Assembly: GCA_001931905.2 (NCBI GenBank) | Contig: MSJI02000111.1 | Coordinates: forward strand, 124,001 to 188,000 | Direction: 5' to 3' | Length of the DNA stretch: 64,000 nt | Origin: Cladosporium sp. IMV 00045 | Lineage: Eukaryota; Ascomycota; Dothideomycetes; Cladosporiales; Cladosporiaceae | In this document: one piece after another, positions 11,939-22,696 of the stretch | Numbering within the stretch: the stretch's first letter is position 1 | Layout of the letters: each line of letters begins with the position of its first letter | Program-made: the position numbers and the translations under genes | The notes under the pieces: generated by a model | What the model was told of the DNA's origin: nothing | What the model saw: only the letters and a program-made list of their open reading frames with translations | The model's database searches: none

Positions 11939-12509
11939 TTCGGTGCTTGATGCCGCTGTTTCTTACCAGAGGCTTCAAGTCTTGAGGTTTGAGCCCATTT
12001 GTTACATGTGTACCGTGAGCTCAAGTCTTGGTGCTGGCTTTTCCGTTCGCTTCGCAAAGCCTGCGTCATGCTGCCTTTCATTCTGTCATTGTAGTATCAC
12101 ACTGCGTTTCCATTGAGTCAGTATGCTGTTCTCGGATATAATCGTTGTTGACTTTGCTACAATTTTCACAGGCGTCCATTCGAGTATTGACTCGCAATCG
12201 AACATTCTCTACACGTGCGAAACAAAGCACATCACGGCGACTCGTAGCAGGGTTCATGAACAGCTAGTGGAGAAGGCCCATTTGTTTCGCCACGATCATC
12301 CTGGGTCAGCCAGCGTTGGCGCTAAAGGGCACGAAGGAATCGCCTGTGACTTAGCGAAACATGCCGGAATGGAATGGGTTTACAAGATTAGTAGTTCACC
12401 TGCAAGGTTGCAAACGCTCAAATTCTCTCTTAAAACGATCGAAGCTTCCGGCATTGCCTTTCGTTCACATCACAATATACGAAATCCATCATTCCTACTG
12501 TTTTACAGC
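11939..12509. other. Intergenic between ankyrin and PQ-loop genes
   Basis: Nothing recognised. An open frame at 12,123-12,545 is broken in copy B by small indels, so it is not counted as a gene. Confidence 0.5.
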
Positions 12510-13491
12510 ATGGCGAACCTCCTCGATATATTGGCGCGACTGTAAGCTCTTGTCACAGCCTTGACTAGCACTTGGCCAACCGATGCTAACGCTTTCGAAC
12601 CGCAAGTCTACTCGTGGTGTGTAGCATAGCATCTTTCGCGCCACAAGTCAATCGCATCAAGAGCAAAGGAGCCTGCATCGGCATTTCGGTCAATTACATT
12701 CTCTACAACACCATCCTCGCGACTTACAATTTCGCACTGCTGCTCTGGGCCGCGCTCAAGTATGATCAGGAGAACATGTTCTTTCCGCAGAAGCCTGGGG
12801 TGGCAGCTTGGTTGAACCTTGTACAGTTCACCGTCGCGTGGCTGGGGCAGCTTTTCTTGTACGTCCTGGATCCTCCGATTGTTGTACAATGCCGAAGTCG
12901 ACAAGACAACCTGGCCTGACTGACCATGGCAATTTTTCCAGATTCTACTACATCCTCACACTCCCACCATTTCGACCAGCCAAAACCCGCTTCGCCACAA
13001 TCGCATACCTGATTTTCTTAGTAATCAGTCTGGGTCCCACCATCGCCGAACCGATCATCATGCTCGACCCCGTCTCCAGGTCGGATCGCGGGTGGTATGA
13101 AACCCTCTACATTGTCGGCCCGATGTACCTCATGGGTCCGATAGTTCAGATCCTCGGATTTGCAGCGTTATGGGCTCAAGCCTCTGAGATCAAGAGGCCG
13201 CGGAGCTCTGATGGCAATGCGACAGACGACGCCCTCAGCGTGCAAGGGTTGGTGGTGCAGGCTGTGGTTTTCCTGCTGGTTGGGCTTTCGTTTGTGTGGA
13301 GGATGAGGCTTCCGGAGGAGGAGCTGGACGAGCATTTTATTGTCAATTTGCGGACATGGTATTGGACGTTTGGATGGGCGACTGTCAACAATGTCATCTT
13401 CGCAGTGACTCAGGGCGTGCTGGCGTTGATCGCATGGCGCAATAAAGATGATGGAGGCAATCTTAGTGAGCGAAGTGCTTTGTTGGAGTAG
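12510..13491 (+). CDS. PQ-loop-like multi-pass membrane protein
   Basis: Three exons with introns at 12,542-12,606 (65 nt) and 12,859-12,941 (83 nt) give 277 aa. The first exon is only 32 nt and encodes MANLLDILARL. Residues 19-45 contain SFAPQVNRIKSKGACIGIS, where the Pro-Gln pair after a helix is the hallmark of PQ-loop transporters (the family of lysosomal cystine and basic amino-acid exporters). About seven hydrophobic segments follow and the tail is polar (NLSERSALLE). The second PQ motif is not obvious, so exact family membership is inference. Exon lengths are identical in copy B although both introns differ in length there, which supports the model. Confidence 0.8.
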
Positions 13492-13789
13492 TTGGGTTCT
13501 AAGGCTTTGGAGGCACTACTGCCTATACAGGCGTATAGTTCTAGAGTTGACAGGGCAAATCATGTTCCTTTTTCCAATACCTGCTCTGGAATGTAGGCTG
13601 GGATGCGTCATGTCTTGGCGGAGCTGACATGACGCGCATAGGTAGTGGCCGTAGAAGGAGTAGGGAATTGATCCGAACGATCGATCAGTGATAACGAGTG
13701 GAGTCCGCATGTCGCTGTAGAGACCCTAATTCCTCGCAAAAAAGTCATCTTAGTAATCTTGTGTGAAGTCCATTAGATGTATAGAAGCA

Positions 13790-15847
13790 CTACTCAACTA
13801 ACACTAAAGTTCCTGAGGATAGGCCCTTGTCTACCTTAGCGTAAACTTGTATCATGAAGCTATCCTTTGGGATGGTAGCGAGAGGGGGATATTTCTCGGT
13901 CTTTATAGGAAGAGTAAGGAGACCTTGCCAAATCCATTGATCTCCCTGAAGGGACGGCGGATGTGAAGTAGCTCCGTTGACGAATATGCTCAAGTCCACA
14001 ACTCTCTCCGAGGATTCTGATGATCTCAATGTTCCTTTTAGTACCACCGCTCTTCGTTTAAAGCAGTCGTTGTCAAGATTTGTCACCTCATGTAACTCGG
14101 CAGTCAGAGAAGGTCTTGTCGAACTTTTGGAGCTTATGATGGCGCCACTCTCTATGAATTTGTCGGATGGTAGTGCAGGTGTCAAAGGTGGAGCTTCTCG
14201 GTGTTGAGACACCGCTTCGTAGGCGTATGCATATCTTAGAAGCTCGGTATCTTGATATGCCTTACCAAGAAATGAAAGTCCAACCGGAATTCTGTTGTCC
14301 TTGATTGTCCCCATGGGCACCGTGATAACCGGAATGCCCAGATGTTTGAATGAGCGGCCGCCGTTCGAGTATTTGACACCATCCCTAAGCGCATCTTTCA
14401 TCGACTCGTAGACTTCGTCCGAGTCTGCTTTTGCGACATCTCCGTTTGTGGGGAATACAACAAGGTCATAGCTGTTGTGATCCATCCAGTCTTCCAAGTC
14501 TGTCTTGCGCATGGCTTCGAGAGCCGCCAAAGCATCTTCACAGCCAGGTAAGTCGTGCAACTCTCCTTTGCGAGCCTGTACTGCGGCATACATTTCTTGA
14601 TAGCGGACCTGGTTCTGTGACTCAGTGTGCCCGACCGGGTCATCCATTGGCGCAATATGAGGATGGATCTTTGCAAGATCGGCGGAGGTGAGGCTCGAAA
14701 TCAACTTGTCACCGTTCGAGCGCAGAAAGTTGTCCCAGCCTAGAGCTATCATCTCACAACGCTCACGCGCAATCCATTCGGCTGAAAGACCCGGAACATT
14801 GACGCTTTGGCCAGGAAACTCTTGTCTTGTATAGTTTTCGAACACAGGGAAATCTGTCTCCATAATAATGGCCCCCAGCGACTCTAGATCGTTGCGAGCA
14901 CGGTCCCAGAGAGATTCAACTGCAGCTGAGCAGACATGTTCGGGCTGTGCACCGGGACGTCCCAGGAAACACTTTGGAACAGCGATGCGTTTCCCCCTGA
15001 GCGAGTCTTTGTCAGCGAGAGAGAGAAAGTTGGTGGGTCGAACATCCTTAATAGCTGGCAGTTCCACGAAGGGCTGTGAGCGCCAGAAGTCTGCGTTTCC
15101 AGCTAGTGGATCCTCCGCAACGATGACGTTAAGTACATAGAACAAATCGGTCATCGTTCGGGTATGTGGCACAACAAGATCGCATGTAGGGTAAAGTGAC
15201 CACTGTCCCCGTATGGGTATCATGCCACGCGATGATGTATAAGCGACTAAGGCATTGTTTGAAGCGGGTGAGCGACCAGAAGTGACAGTCTCGCCGGCAA
15301 ATCCGAGTGTCGCCAGGCTCGCCGCAGTGGACACAGCGCAGCCGTATGATGAGCCCGAAGCATATGCGGTGCTTAACCATTCGGGATTGTAAGGACTCTC
15401 TGAACGCCCGTAAAGGCCTCGCTGGCAGCCTCCATCAGCCATAGGCGGCATATTCGTCTTCCCTAGAACGACTGCTCCAGCTGAACGCATCAGCTCGACG
15501 ATTGCTGCATCAGATGACGCGACTAGATCCGCGAACGCTGGAGAGCCTGCAGCAACAGTCAAGCCCTTGACTTTGAAGCTATCTTTGACAGTGAATGGTA
15601 TTCCTTCGAGTGAGCGTGGATGCTTCCCAGATGCTCGCCAGTCATCTGACGTTTGAGCTTCTTCGTAGACATCTGGGTTCAGGACGCAAATTGAGTTGAG
15701 GCAGGGGCCTCGTGTGTCGTAAACTCCAATCCGACGTAGATATAGGGTCACCAGATCCACACTGGTGATGATACGGCTGTCAAGCAGCCTTTTGAGACTG
15801 GGTATGTCGGCTTCAGTGAGGTCGAGAGGAAATGAATCGTGCGTCAT
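13790..15847 (-). CDS. Amidase-signature enzyme with a C-terminal extension
   Basis: A single 685-aa frame. Amidase-signature features are IPFTVKDSF with the catalytic Lys at 88, ASGSSYG with the cis-Ser at 166-167, and GETVTSGRSPASNN, a degenerate form of the GxDTGGSIRxPA block in which Ser near 190 would be the nucleophile. The region around 480-520 (GIPVITVPMG) is also family-typical. The last 110 residues lie beyond a normal amidase fold and resemble nothing I know. The reaction should be hydrolysis of a carboxamide to acid and ammonia; the substrate is unknown. It is divergent from the Zn2Cys6 regulator, sharing a 683-bp promoter region, and the permease follows, suggesting a nitrogen-source module. 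Confidence 0.85.
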   Translation of the reverse strand: MTHDSFPLDLTEADIPSLKRLLDSRIITSVDLVTLYLRRIGVYDTRGPCLNSICVLNPDVYEEAQTSDDWRASGKHPRSLEGIPFTVKDSFKVKGLTVAAGSPAFADLVASSDAAIVELMRSAGAVVLGKTNMPPMADGGCQRGLYGRSESPYNPEWLSTAYASGSSYGCAVSTAASLATLGFAGETVTSGRSPASNNALVAYTSSRGMIPIRGQWSLYPTCDLVVPHTRTMTDLFYVLNVIVAEDPLAGNADFWRSQPFVELPAIKDVRPTNFLSLADKDSLRGKRIAVPKCFLGRPGAQPEHVCSAAVESLWDRARNDLESLGAIIMETDFPVFENYTRQEFPGQSVNVPGLSAEWIARERCEMIALGWDNFLRSNGDKLISSLTSADLAKIHPHIAPMDDPVGHTESQNQVRYQEMYAAVQARKGELHDLPGCEDALAALEAMRKTDLEDWMDHNSYDLVVFPTNGDVAKADSDEVYESMKDALRDGVKYSNGGRSFKHLGIPVITVPMGTIKDNRIPVGLSFLGKAYQDTELLRYAYAYEAVSQHREAPPLTPALPSDKFIESGAIISSKSSTRPSLTAELHEVTNLDNDCFKRRAVVLKGTLRSSESSERVVDLSIFVNGATSHPPSLQGDQWIWQGLLTLPIKTEKYPPLATIPKDSFMIQVYAKVDKGLSSGTLVLVE

Positions 15848-16530
15848 GTTGCAATGCCGGCAAAGACTGGCTCAGGTGTGTCCTTTAATGATTGCCAGGA
15901 GTCTAACAAACTGTGTTCGCTGAAGCGTGTTTCTGGTCCTCAATTTCGACGAAGTGGTTGAAAAGACGAGATTGGAGCCACAGAGGTACTATCTAGCTAC
16001 CAGGCTTCTTATACCTTAGATATGCCGCTGGCCCTGCGCCTGTTCGCAGTCCTCGAACTGAGGCCTCAGCTTTGACCGCCGCTCTCATTTTCGGAGTACG
16101 TCCCCTAAGCAGTGTTAGTCTTTACATCGAAGAGTTCATGGCGGAGCTGATGCTCTAGACCGCCGAATGACGGTGACGAAATCTCTTTTCGGCGGAACCA
16201 GCATCTTCGTTTCCTCGCTTTTCGTACCATGGGCACTGGAGTGTTACATTCAGATATTCTCGGCCCGAGCTTCTGAGCTCGGGTCCAGGTTCCAGATGTT
16301 CTGTTCATCGGCTCGACCTTCCCAGATATTTCTACCGAGGCTTCAAATTCAAGCCCTCTTCGGCCTTTGAGCTGTCGACCTTCCAATCTCCTCGGCTCGA
16401 GATTCCATCACGTCCAAACTCCACTCACGACACGTCCACGTCAACACAAATCTCTTGGAAAAAGATACCATCTGTACGACAAGACTTATGAGACGAGGCT
16501 ATTATCGGGGCGCAGAGTTCTCGTGTTCAC
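15848..16530. other. Divergent promoter region of amidase and Zn2Cys6 regulator
   Basis: No gene is supported. The region is well conserved between copies near both ends and carries small indels (+3, +4 nt) near 16,370-16,440. A regulator binding its own divergent promoter would bind here, but I cannot define a CGG-type site with confidence. Confidence 0.5.
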
Positions 16531-18214
16531 ATGCCTCCAAGAATTCTGTCACATAGCGGATGCTGGACCTGCCGTATTCGACACAAGAAATGTGACGAAG
16601 CTCGGCCAGAGTGCAATGAATGCAAATCAAGAACGATCACCTGCCACGGTTATCATGAGAAACCCGATTTCATGAAAGACCCGGAGCTGCTTCGCTCGGA
16701 GATTTCACGCATCAAATTGATAGTGAAGGAGAATCTTCGCCACAAGAAGCGACTGCAACATCGCACAACAGCCAATCCCGGCGCACAGTGCGGCTTTGAG
16801 TCGAAGGCCGATGGCACTGATATCTTGGCCCCTAAAGCCGCTGGCACGAGTCCTTGGATTGCGGGTGCCAGTAAGGAAACTGTTTTCCGAGAAGCAGAGC
16901 TCACCATGTACTACCTGGACCTCATTTTCCCGATATTATTTCCGTACTGTCAATGGAATCCAGTCGATGGTGGGCGAGGATGGCTATTCTGGCTTTTATC
17001 CCAGGATGCGCCTTTGCGGCAGGCCGCGCTATCTCTCGCTGCATTGCATCAACGAGCTCAAAGAGCAAGTTGTCCGTTCGGAATGAAGACTGACGAAACC
17101 GAGCTACTCGAATATCATACGAGCGCCTTGAGCGGGCTGCGACAAACTCTTCAATATACCAACGAAATGAGTTTGATCAACGATATAGGTCAACTGACAC
17201 ATTTGATGGCATGTGGCTGCTCGTTGATTAGTTTTGAGGTAAGTCATGCCCACTCTCGCATCAATCACAACATTAATGATTGGACTTTAGGTATGCCAAG
17301 GAAAATCTGAACAGTGGCAGGCTCATCTTCAGGCGCTGGTATCCGTTGCTCGCCACCTGGTTCCCAAGGATATCGCTTGTATCGCGACGCGGAAGGGCTG
17401 TAGCCAATCTTCGACGGCACATGGGATTCTAATGGACGAACACAAAAGCAGCTTGGAGTTAGGGCGAATGCACGCACTTGGATTTTTCGTTGCTCAGGTA
17501 CTCTGGTACGAACTGCTTGCTTGTGCTTCGATTGGGACTGAGCCACGAATGCCATATCGTATTTGGCTTGATGCGGATTGCATTAATATGGTGAACCTGA
17601 TGGGCTGTGAGCACTGGGTGCTTGAAGTTATAGGCGACATCGCCTCACTCGATGCGATGACAGCTCAGCTACACGACGAACAGATCTTTGAGACCATTAC
17701 AGGCTGTGAACATGAATTAAGACGCGGCATCGACGCCGTCAAAGCGAAACAAGCTGCTCATCAGCCTCGGAGCAACTCGTTTAGCGAGTTAGATTGCCAA
17801 AGACGCCAAACCAGGACATGTTACGTGACTTTGGCATTTGCGACAACAGCAAGGCTTCTGTTGAACATCATCAAGCCGGCCGAGGCCTCCCCAGAGCATT
17901 GCGTAGGCGAATGTTCGAACACAATCGTGGATCAACTCATCGTCATTCTAAACCAAGCCGCTCAAATCATGTCGCTGCGCGGTCTTGTATGGCCAATTTG
18001 TATCGCAGGTTCTTTGGCAAACACTGCTCAACAAGAACAGATCGGCGAGATAATGAAGGTCGTCGCGTCCAGTGGTGACACTTCATTTGGGAATTGCGAC
18101 TCGGTCATGGGTGTTCTAAAATATTGTTGGCGGAATGAGACGAGTGGTGGCACAAACGCTAAACCATGGCGGACAGCTATGGCAGCCATGGGCCATTGTG
18201 TCCTCTTGATATAA
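16531..18214 (+). CDS. Zn2Cys6 (Gal4-type) transcription factor
   Basis: Two exons joined across a 52-nt intron (17,239-17,290) give 543 aa. Residues 11-38 are a perfect binuclear zinc cluster with spacing CX2CX6CX6CX2CX6C (Cys 11, 14, 21, 28, 31, 38), starting CWTCRIRHKKC. A basic linker follows, then a mostly helical middle region typical of fungal-specific regulator domains. It is nuclear by family. Its place between a divergent amidase and a downstream permease suggests a pathway-specific regulator of that module. The copy-B version is equally intact with the same intron length. Confidence 0.92.
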
Positions 18215-18453
18215 ATCGAGTAAAACAAACACAACACGAGGCCGGATCGACAGTTGGTCAACAAAGACCGAGTTGCAAAATGTGTAGCTGTGTCACGACC
18301 TTATCTTTCGCTTGTCTTGATCTTCAAAGCCTCAATCGATTCTTGGTCTGGACATGTCCGTCCGGTATCGCCCAGCTCCTATTAGATGTTGCGATGGTCG
18401 CGCCGCGTGAAATCTTGGAACTCGAGCCGAGACATGAGACTATCCTGCGTGTA

Positions 18454-18708
18454 CGTTCTCCGCAGGAAAGTCGAGCCGAAGTGATCACAGACTCCACCTC
18501 CAACGCTTAAACCGCGATCAGGCGCATTTTGATTGCGCTGATCGTTAGCAATGTGGTTGAAGTCAAGGGAGAAGTCGAGCCGAAGCTGGGACTCATTTTG
18601 TTACTACATTCTCCGCGAGAGAGTGGAGATGAAGTGATCACAAACGCAATTTCCATCGCTTGAACCGCGATCAGCCGCATTTTGAATGCGCCGGACATTA
18701 GCAACATG
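18454..18708. repeat. Pair of 102-bp imperfect direct repeats upstream of the permease
   Basis: Unit 1 (18,454-18,555) and unit 2 (18,607-18,708) share blocks such as GAAGTGATCACA, CGCTT(A/G)AACCGCGATCAG and CGCATTTTGA in the same order, 153 bp apart. Both units exist in copy B (54,572-54,673 and about 54,725-54,832), so the repeat predates the large duplication. Confidence 0.8.
18515..18544. promoter_or_regulatory. Conserved 30-bp palindrome
   Basis: The left arm CGATCAGGCGCA and right arm TTGCGCTGATCG are inverted repeats with one extra G on the left, around a 6-nt centre. In copy B (54,633-54,662) both arms are identical while the centre changes from TTTTGA to TTCACA. Candidate binding site for a dimeric factor or a transcribed hairpin. 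Confidence 0.55.
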
Positions 18709-18862
18709 ATAACAGCTATGACACACATCGCAAGTGCGCAGTGGATGGCAGGGTAAGACATCAGGTCGTGACCATTCGTAAGGTCCAATCGCTGCCCTCG
18801 TGATGAGCTTCTTTCGCTTGTAACATAAAAGCAATGTTCCCAGCGGCATACTCTTCGGTCCA

Positions 18863-18869
18863 TAACTTA
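18863..18869. mobile_element. TA-ACT-TA candidate excision footprint (copy A)
   Basis: Copy A has five extra bases after a TA where copy B has a single TA at 54,987-54,988. Form and size fit a Tc1/mariner-type excision scar. Confidence 0.5.
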
Positions 18870-18928
18870 CCATAACCCCACGACTCCAGCCAAGATTCCA
18901 CGACGACAACACATCAATGCCAATCTGA

Positions 18929-20371
18929 ATGATGCCATCCACAGCTTTATACGACTACAGCTGCGGACTTGATTCCTACAGTCCGCCACAGGAAATGGAT
19001 CACCCAAAGAAAGGAGCTCTGGAGGACCCCGAGCGTCCGACCATGCCCGACGACAACGGCCTTACTCAGCAAATCACTCTCGAAGAGGGTGAACAGAGAT
19101 TTCACAAGCTAGGCTGGAAGGGCCTTACGATTTGCCTCATAGTGGAAGCCATTGCCTTGGGCTCTCTAAGCCTTCCCTCTGCATTCGCGGATCTCGGTAT
19201 GGTGCTCGGAATCCTCATCACGATCGGCTTTGGCATACTTGCGATGTACACCAGCTACCTCATTGGACAAGTGAAGCTCAGGTACCCTCACGTATCGGAC
19301 TATGCAGATGCTGTTGGTTTGATCTGGGGCCGCTTTGGATATTGCCTCGCCAGTGCGATGTTTGTCGGGCTCTTGATACTAGTGGTCGCGTCACATGTAT
19401 TGACGGGCACTATTGCATTCATTGCCATTGTCGACCGACCAGACATATGTGCTCTGGTATGGGGTGCAATCTCAGCTGTTTTGCTATTCCTCCTCGCCCT
19501 CCCTCCTACCTTTTCGGACTTCGCAATACTGGGATACATCGACTTCTTATCTATTATTTTAGCTATTGGGATTACTATCATAGCTACTGGAGTCGATGGT
19601 GTTAACGCCGAGGGTGGACTTGGGGTCGTAGGCTGGCGGTTCTGGCCTGCGAGGAATCTAACTTTCAGCTCAGCATTCTTGTCCATCACGAATATACTTT
19701 TCGCGTACTCTTTCGCTCTGGTCCAATTCAGCTTTATGGATGAGATGCATACTCCCTCGGACTACATCAAGTCCACCTACGCAATTGGTACAATCGAAAT
19801 CTTCATTTATACTCTGACGGGAGCGCTCATTTATGCGTTCGTTGGAGACGAGGTTGGGAGTCCCGCGCTGCTCTCGGCAGATAAGCTGATTGCACGAATA
19901 GCGTTTGGTGTTGCTCTACCAGTAATATACATCTCTGGATCGATCAACTCCACCGTATTAGCAAAATACATCATCAGAAGAGCGTTTCCATATTCGAACA
20001 TTCGCTTTGTCAACGACGTACGGGGCTGGATCGTGTGGGTTTTTATCATCGCAATCGCCACTATCACGGCTTGGATTATTGCTGAGGCAATCCCTTTCTT
20101 CAGCGCTCTCCTAGGAGCCATCTCGAGCCTGTTCATTAGCGGCTTCACTGTGTACTTTCCGGCAATCTTCTGGTTCACGATCCTTAAGAAAGGTAAATGG
20201 AACGCGAACTGGGCCAATCTTGCTCTTTCCTTGCTGAATGCTGGAATAATTGTGGTGGGCATGATAGTGCTCGTATGCGGTACTTATGCTAGTGTGCAAA
20301 GCATCGTTGATTCCTTCAGCGACGGCTCAGTCGGTACAGCATTTGCCTGCGCTTCCAGTCAGTACCTGTAG
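18929..20371 (+). CDS. Amino-acid permease (Aa_trans / AAAP family)
   Basis: An intronless 480-aa frame. A polar N-terminal tail of about 70 residues is followed by WKGLTICLIVEAIALGSLSLPSAFADLG, the first helix signature of the AAAP family (fungal neutral amino-acid permeases such as Neurospora mtr are members). About eleven hydrophobic helices follow. It should be a proton-coupled amino-acid importer in the plasma membrane or vacuole; the substrate cannot be read from sequence. It lies downstream of the Zn2Cys6 regulator on the same strand. The copy-B counterpart is a pseudogene. Confidence 0.9.
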   Translation: MMPSTALYDYSCGLDSYSPPQEMDHPKKGALEDPERPTMPDDNGLTQQITLEEGEQRFHKLGWKGLTICLIVEAIALGSLSLPSAFADLGMVLGILITIGFGILAMYTSYLIGQVKLRYPHVSDYADAVGLIWGRFGYCLASAMFVGLLILVVASHVLTGTIAFIAIVDRPDICALVWGAISAVLLFLLALPPTFSDFAILGYIDFLSIILAIGITIIATGVDGVNAEGGLGVVGWRFWPARNLTFSSAFLSITNILFAYSFALVQFSFMDEMHTPSDYIKSTYAIGTIEIFIYTLTGALIYAFVGDEVGSPALLSADKLIARIAFGVALPVIYISGSINSTVLAKYIIRRAFPYSNIRFVNDVRGWIVWVFIIAIATITAWIIAEAIPFFSALLGAISSLFISGFTVYFPAIFWFTILKKGKWNANWANLALSLLNAGIIVVGMIVLVCGTYASVQSIVDSFSDGSVGTAFACASSQYL

Positions 20372-21137
20372 TTGTACCGGCCTCCAGAGCTATTGGGATT
20401 TCTCAAACAACATATGCAGCAGTCGCGAGAGTTCCCAGGAATTGATACTGCGTTGCAAGATTTGTTCCTCATTTCTCGCAAACGTCGAGCGCGACGAGAG
20501 ACGTCTGATCCACACGCATCACGCACAAGACTACCTTCGGGCACCACTCAAGGAGTAAGGAGGTGCCATCAGACTATCAAGTATTTCGCCATCGGATGAC
20601 GATGTTGTGGACATCAGGTCTGTCTTAGTTATCGGTCGAAGATCTTGTCGCCGGCCACTTCCTTCTCATTTCCTAATGGAAAAAGGGTTTGAAAGTCACT
20701 CACGAATTCATCTTGGCAGAGACGGGTGGCCTAGCGAGCACGTTGAAGATTGAAATGGCTCTAGTGTATGAATGGATTGCGCTATTCTCGGCCTTACGCT
20801 GAGAATTACGGTCAGCAACCATCAAGCGTGTCCAGATCCCTTTTGATCTAGACGGTCGATGGTGGCTAGCTTCTGTGGCAGAAATGGACGATCTCAACGC
20901 ATGGAAACGTCCAGATAATCTCAGTAACAACAAATCTACTCTTGTTCACGATAAAATCGTGATGTTTGGAACATCTACCAAGTACTTCTCTCCAACTGAA
21001 AGCCATTGGAAGGCTTTGCGCTCAAGTGCAGTAGATACGATTTTGAAACATGTTAATAAGCATGCACGTGATGGGTTTTTTCATGAGCTGAATCATTAAC
21101 TTAGTGACATAGGTACACCCAATCTGTTGCCTGAATT
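20372..21137. other. Intergenic between permease and gasdermin-like gene
   Basis: No supported gene. A 77-codon minus frame at 20,700-20,933 survives in copy B but about one residue in six differs, with no sign of selection. A TAACTTA near 21,098 is present in both copies and so is older than the duplication. Confidence 0.5.
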
Positions 21138-22019
21138 CTAAAGTGTCTGGCCCAGTTCCAGTAGAACGCCTTCCTCAGGGTGGAAGAGGCGTACTTCCTT
21201 CATGAAGCCATCCTCCTTAAAAGTAACGTCTCGGCTTTGTGCAAAGAAACTATCCTCTGATCCGTCGACAACATCTTCTAACTTGAATTCCCCCAAGTCC
21301 AAAACCTCGTCCTCGCTTTCGGAATCATCGAGGTCATACGATGCACCGCTCTGATGGCTCTTGGAAGCTAAGTGACCATTCTTATAGGTCAACAATCTCA
21401 CTTTCAGCCCGAAAATGAAGTCCAATTTCCCCGAAGACAGTCTTTCTCCGACTTGGAAAGACGTGTGAGCTTCAGAACCAAGTTCTCCGAGAGCAGGGCC
21501 ACGCATTTTCAACTCTGCATTGGATGATCGCTCTTGATCGCTCTCGATGATCCTGATCGCGCCATAGGCCTTCTTCAAGCCAGTGACAAGGAAGACTTTA
21601 GACCTCGGTCTTGGTGCTGTGAAGGCATTTCGCACTCCAGTATCCTGCAAGATCTTCTCGAGGTACGTTTCGTCCGGGAAAAATTCTTCCGTTGCCAATT
21701 TGTCTGCTCTGTAAGATATGCTGTAATTCTGCTTGATCCCTCCCTTGAGATTGGCCTCGAGACCTAGCAGTTGCAGGAAGTTGGCGAAGATCCCTGCACT
21801 AAGAGTCTTCTGGGTGTTGCTTGTCCAGGACCAGTCGGATTCATCAGGTCGTTCTCGTGTGAGTGAATTCGAAATCGATGCAGGCTTTTCGTTGTTGAGC
21901 CGATCTTGTGGTTCCCAGGGAGACAGGATGACGTGGCCGAGCGATACTACAGAAACTCCGAGCAGATCACGCGTGCCCACCGTAAACCACACAGGCTTGG
22001 GTAAGGGTGGTGCAGACAT
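21138..22019 (-). CDS. Gasdermin-like pore-forming protein (HET-Q1/RCD-1 type), candidate
   Basis: A single 293-aa frame without signal peptide. Recognition rests on overall layout: a short N-terminus with FTVGTRDLLG, a central SKVFLVTGLKKAYGA block resembling the conserved strand of gasdermin N-domains, alternating amphipathic strands, then an acidic linker (DLDDSESEDE, about 222-231) and a short C-terminal tail. Fungal gasdermins of the HET-Q1 type are about this size and are activated when a protease removes a short C-terminal piece, after which the N-part permeabilises membranes and kills the cell. The gene directly upstream on the same strand is a subtilisin-like protease, the known partner arrangement. 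The family call is from memory and context, not a search. ATG at 22,019; no in-frame ATG lies just upstream. Confidence 0.7.
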   Translation of the reverse strand: MSAPPLPKPVWFTVGTRDLLGVSVVSLGHVILSPWEPQDRLNNEKPASISNSLTRERPDESDWSWTSNTQKTLSAGIFANFLQLLGLEANLKGGIKQNYSISYRADKLATEEFFPDETYLEKILQDTGVRNAFTAPRPRSKVFLVTGLKKAYGAIRIIESDQERSSNAELKMRGPALGELGSEAHTSFQVGERLSSGKLDFIFGLKVRLLTYKNGHLASKSHQSGASYDLDDSESEDEVLDLGEFKLEDVVDGSEDSFFAQSRDVTFKEDGFMKEVRLFHPEEGVLLELGQTL

Positions 22020-22696
22020 CTTGACTGGATATGAAGAATGATTCTCGCGTGTGTATGTTACGAAATACGATCTGGGCAAGAGCGCAATCGAGCTTTTTAG
22101 ATATTTCTATATAGCATGGGTACTTCTCAAATATGTGGCTTACCTTTAGTTTAGTAAGCACATCGCATAGAGGGGTAAAGTGCTCTCACGAGAAGCTCTT
22201 CCAATGGCGTATTGCAACCCGCGACGCCAACCTAGTTCTCATCGGTACTGTACCTAGATCAGCAAAGGATGAGGGCTATGGGTGCAATTTACATAATTAT
22301 CGGCTACCAGTATTCTACAGATCCGGGCTAGGATTGTGCATTCACCCAAACACTTGCATTCAGATAGTATAGTCGCCGAAATCGCGACGACTTGGGTCTC
22401 AAAACATGTGGTGAGTCTCGTGAATGATTACAGAGCTTAGCAAGCATTCCCGCGAAGGTACGCAAGAACTCTTGTTTCATGACAACGTAAAGGGAAAAGA
22501 GATGTTGGATGCATTCAATTAGTTACAATGCCTTAGGTCCCACATTTGCGTCAGTGCCTACTCAATCAAAAGCGACAGAAAGATTAATCCATTCAACAGC
22601 AATCCTTCATGCGACAGTTTTGTTTTTGTGATCTATCATAGATTGAGCCAGAGAAGAACCGGGGAGCTCGTGACCCACTCAGCACTGGAACAAACA
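22020..22696. other. Spacer between the protease gene and the gasdermin-like gene
   Basis: It must hold the promoter of the gasdermin-like gene and the 3' end of the protease gene. Conserved with copy B and free of larger indels. No other gene recognised. Confidence 0.5.

Larger units (their letters stand above)
18215..18928. other. Regulator-permease intergenic region with repeats
   Basis: This region has no gene but is rich in structure: two 102-bp direct repeat units (18,454-18,555 and 18,607-18,708), a long palindrome at 18,515-18,544 and a TA-ACT-TA insertion at 18,863-18,869 that copy B lacks. Confidence 0.7.

Noticed and set aside
12123..12545. 140-codon plus frame before the PQ-loop gene
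   Set aside because: Broken by indels in copy B and overlapping the well-supported first exon of the PQ-loop gene.
12565..12580. 5-nt length difference in the first PQ-loop intron between copies
   Set aside because: The extra bases (gatcc) are not flanked by TA, so it does not belong with the TA-NNN-TA footprints.
20700..20933. 77-codon minus frame also open in copy B (56,822-57,055)
   Set aside because: Roughly one residue in six differs, changes are non-conservative, and no domain or start context supports it.
21096..21104. TAACTTA sequence before the gasdermin-like gene's 3' end
   Set aside because: Present in both copies, so there is no empty site to compare and no evidence of excision after duplication.
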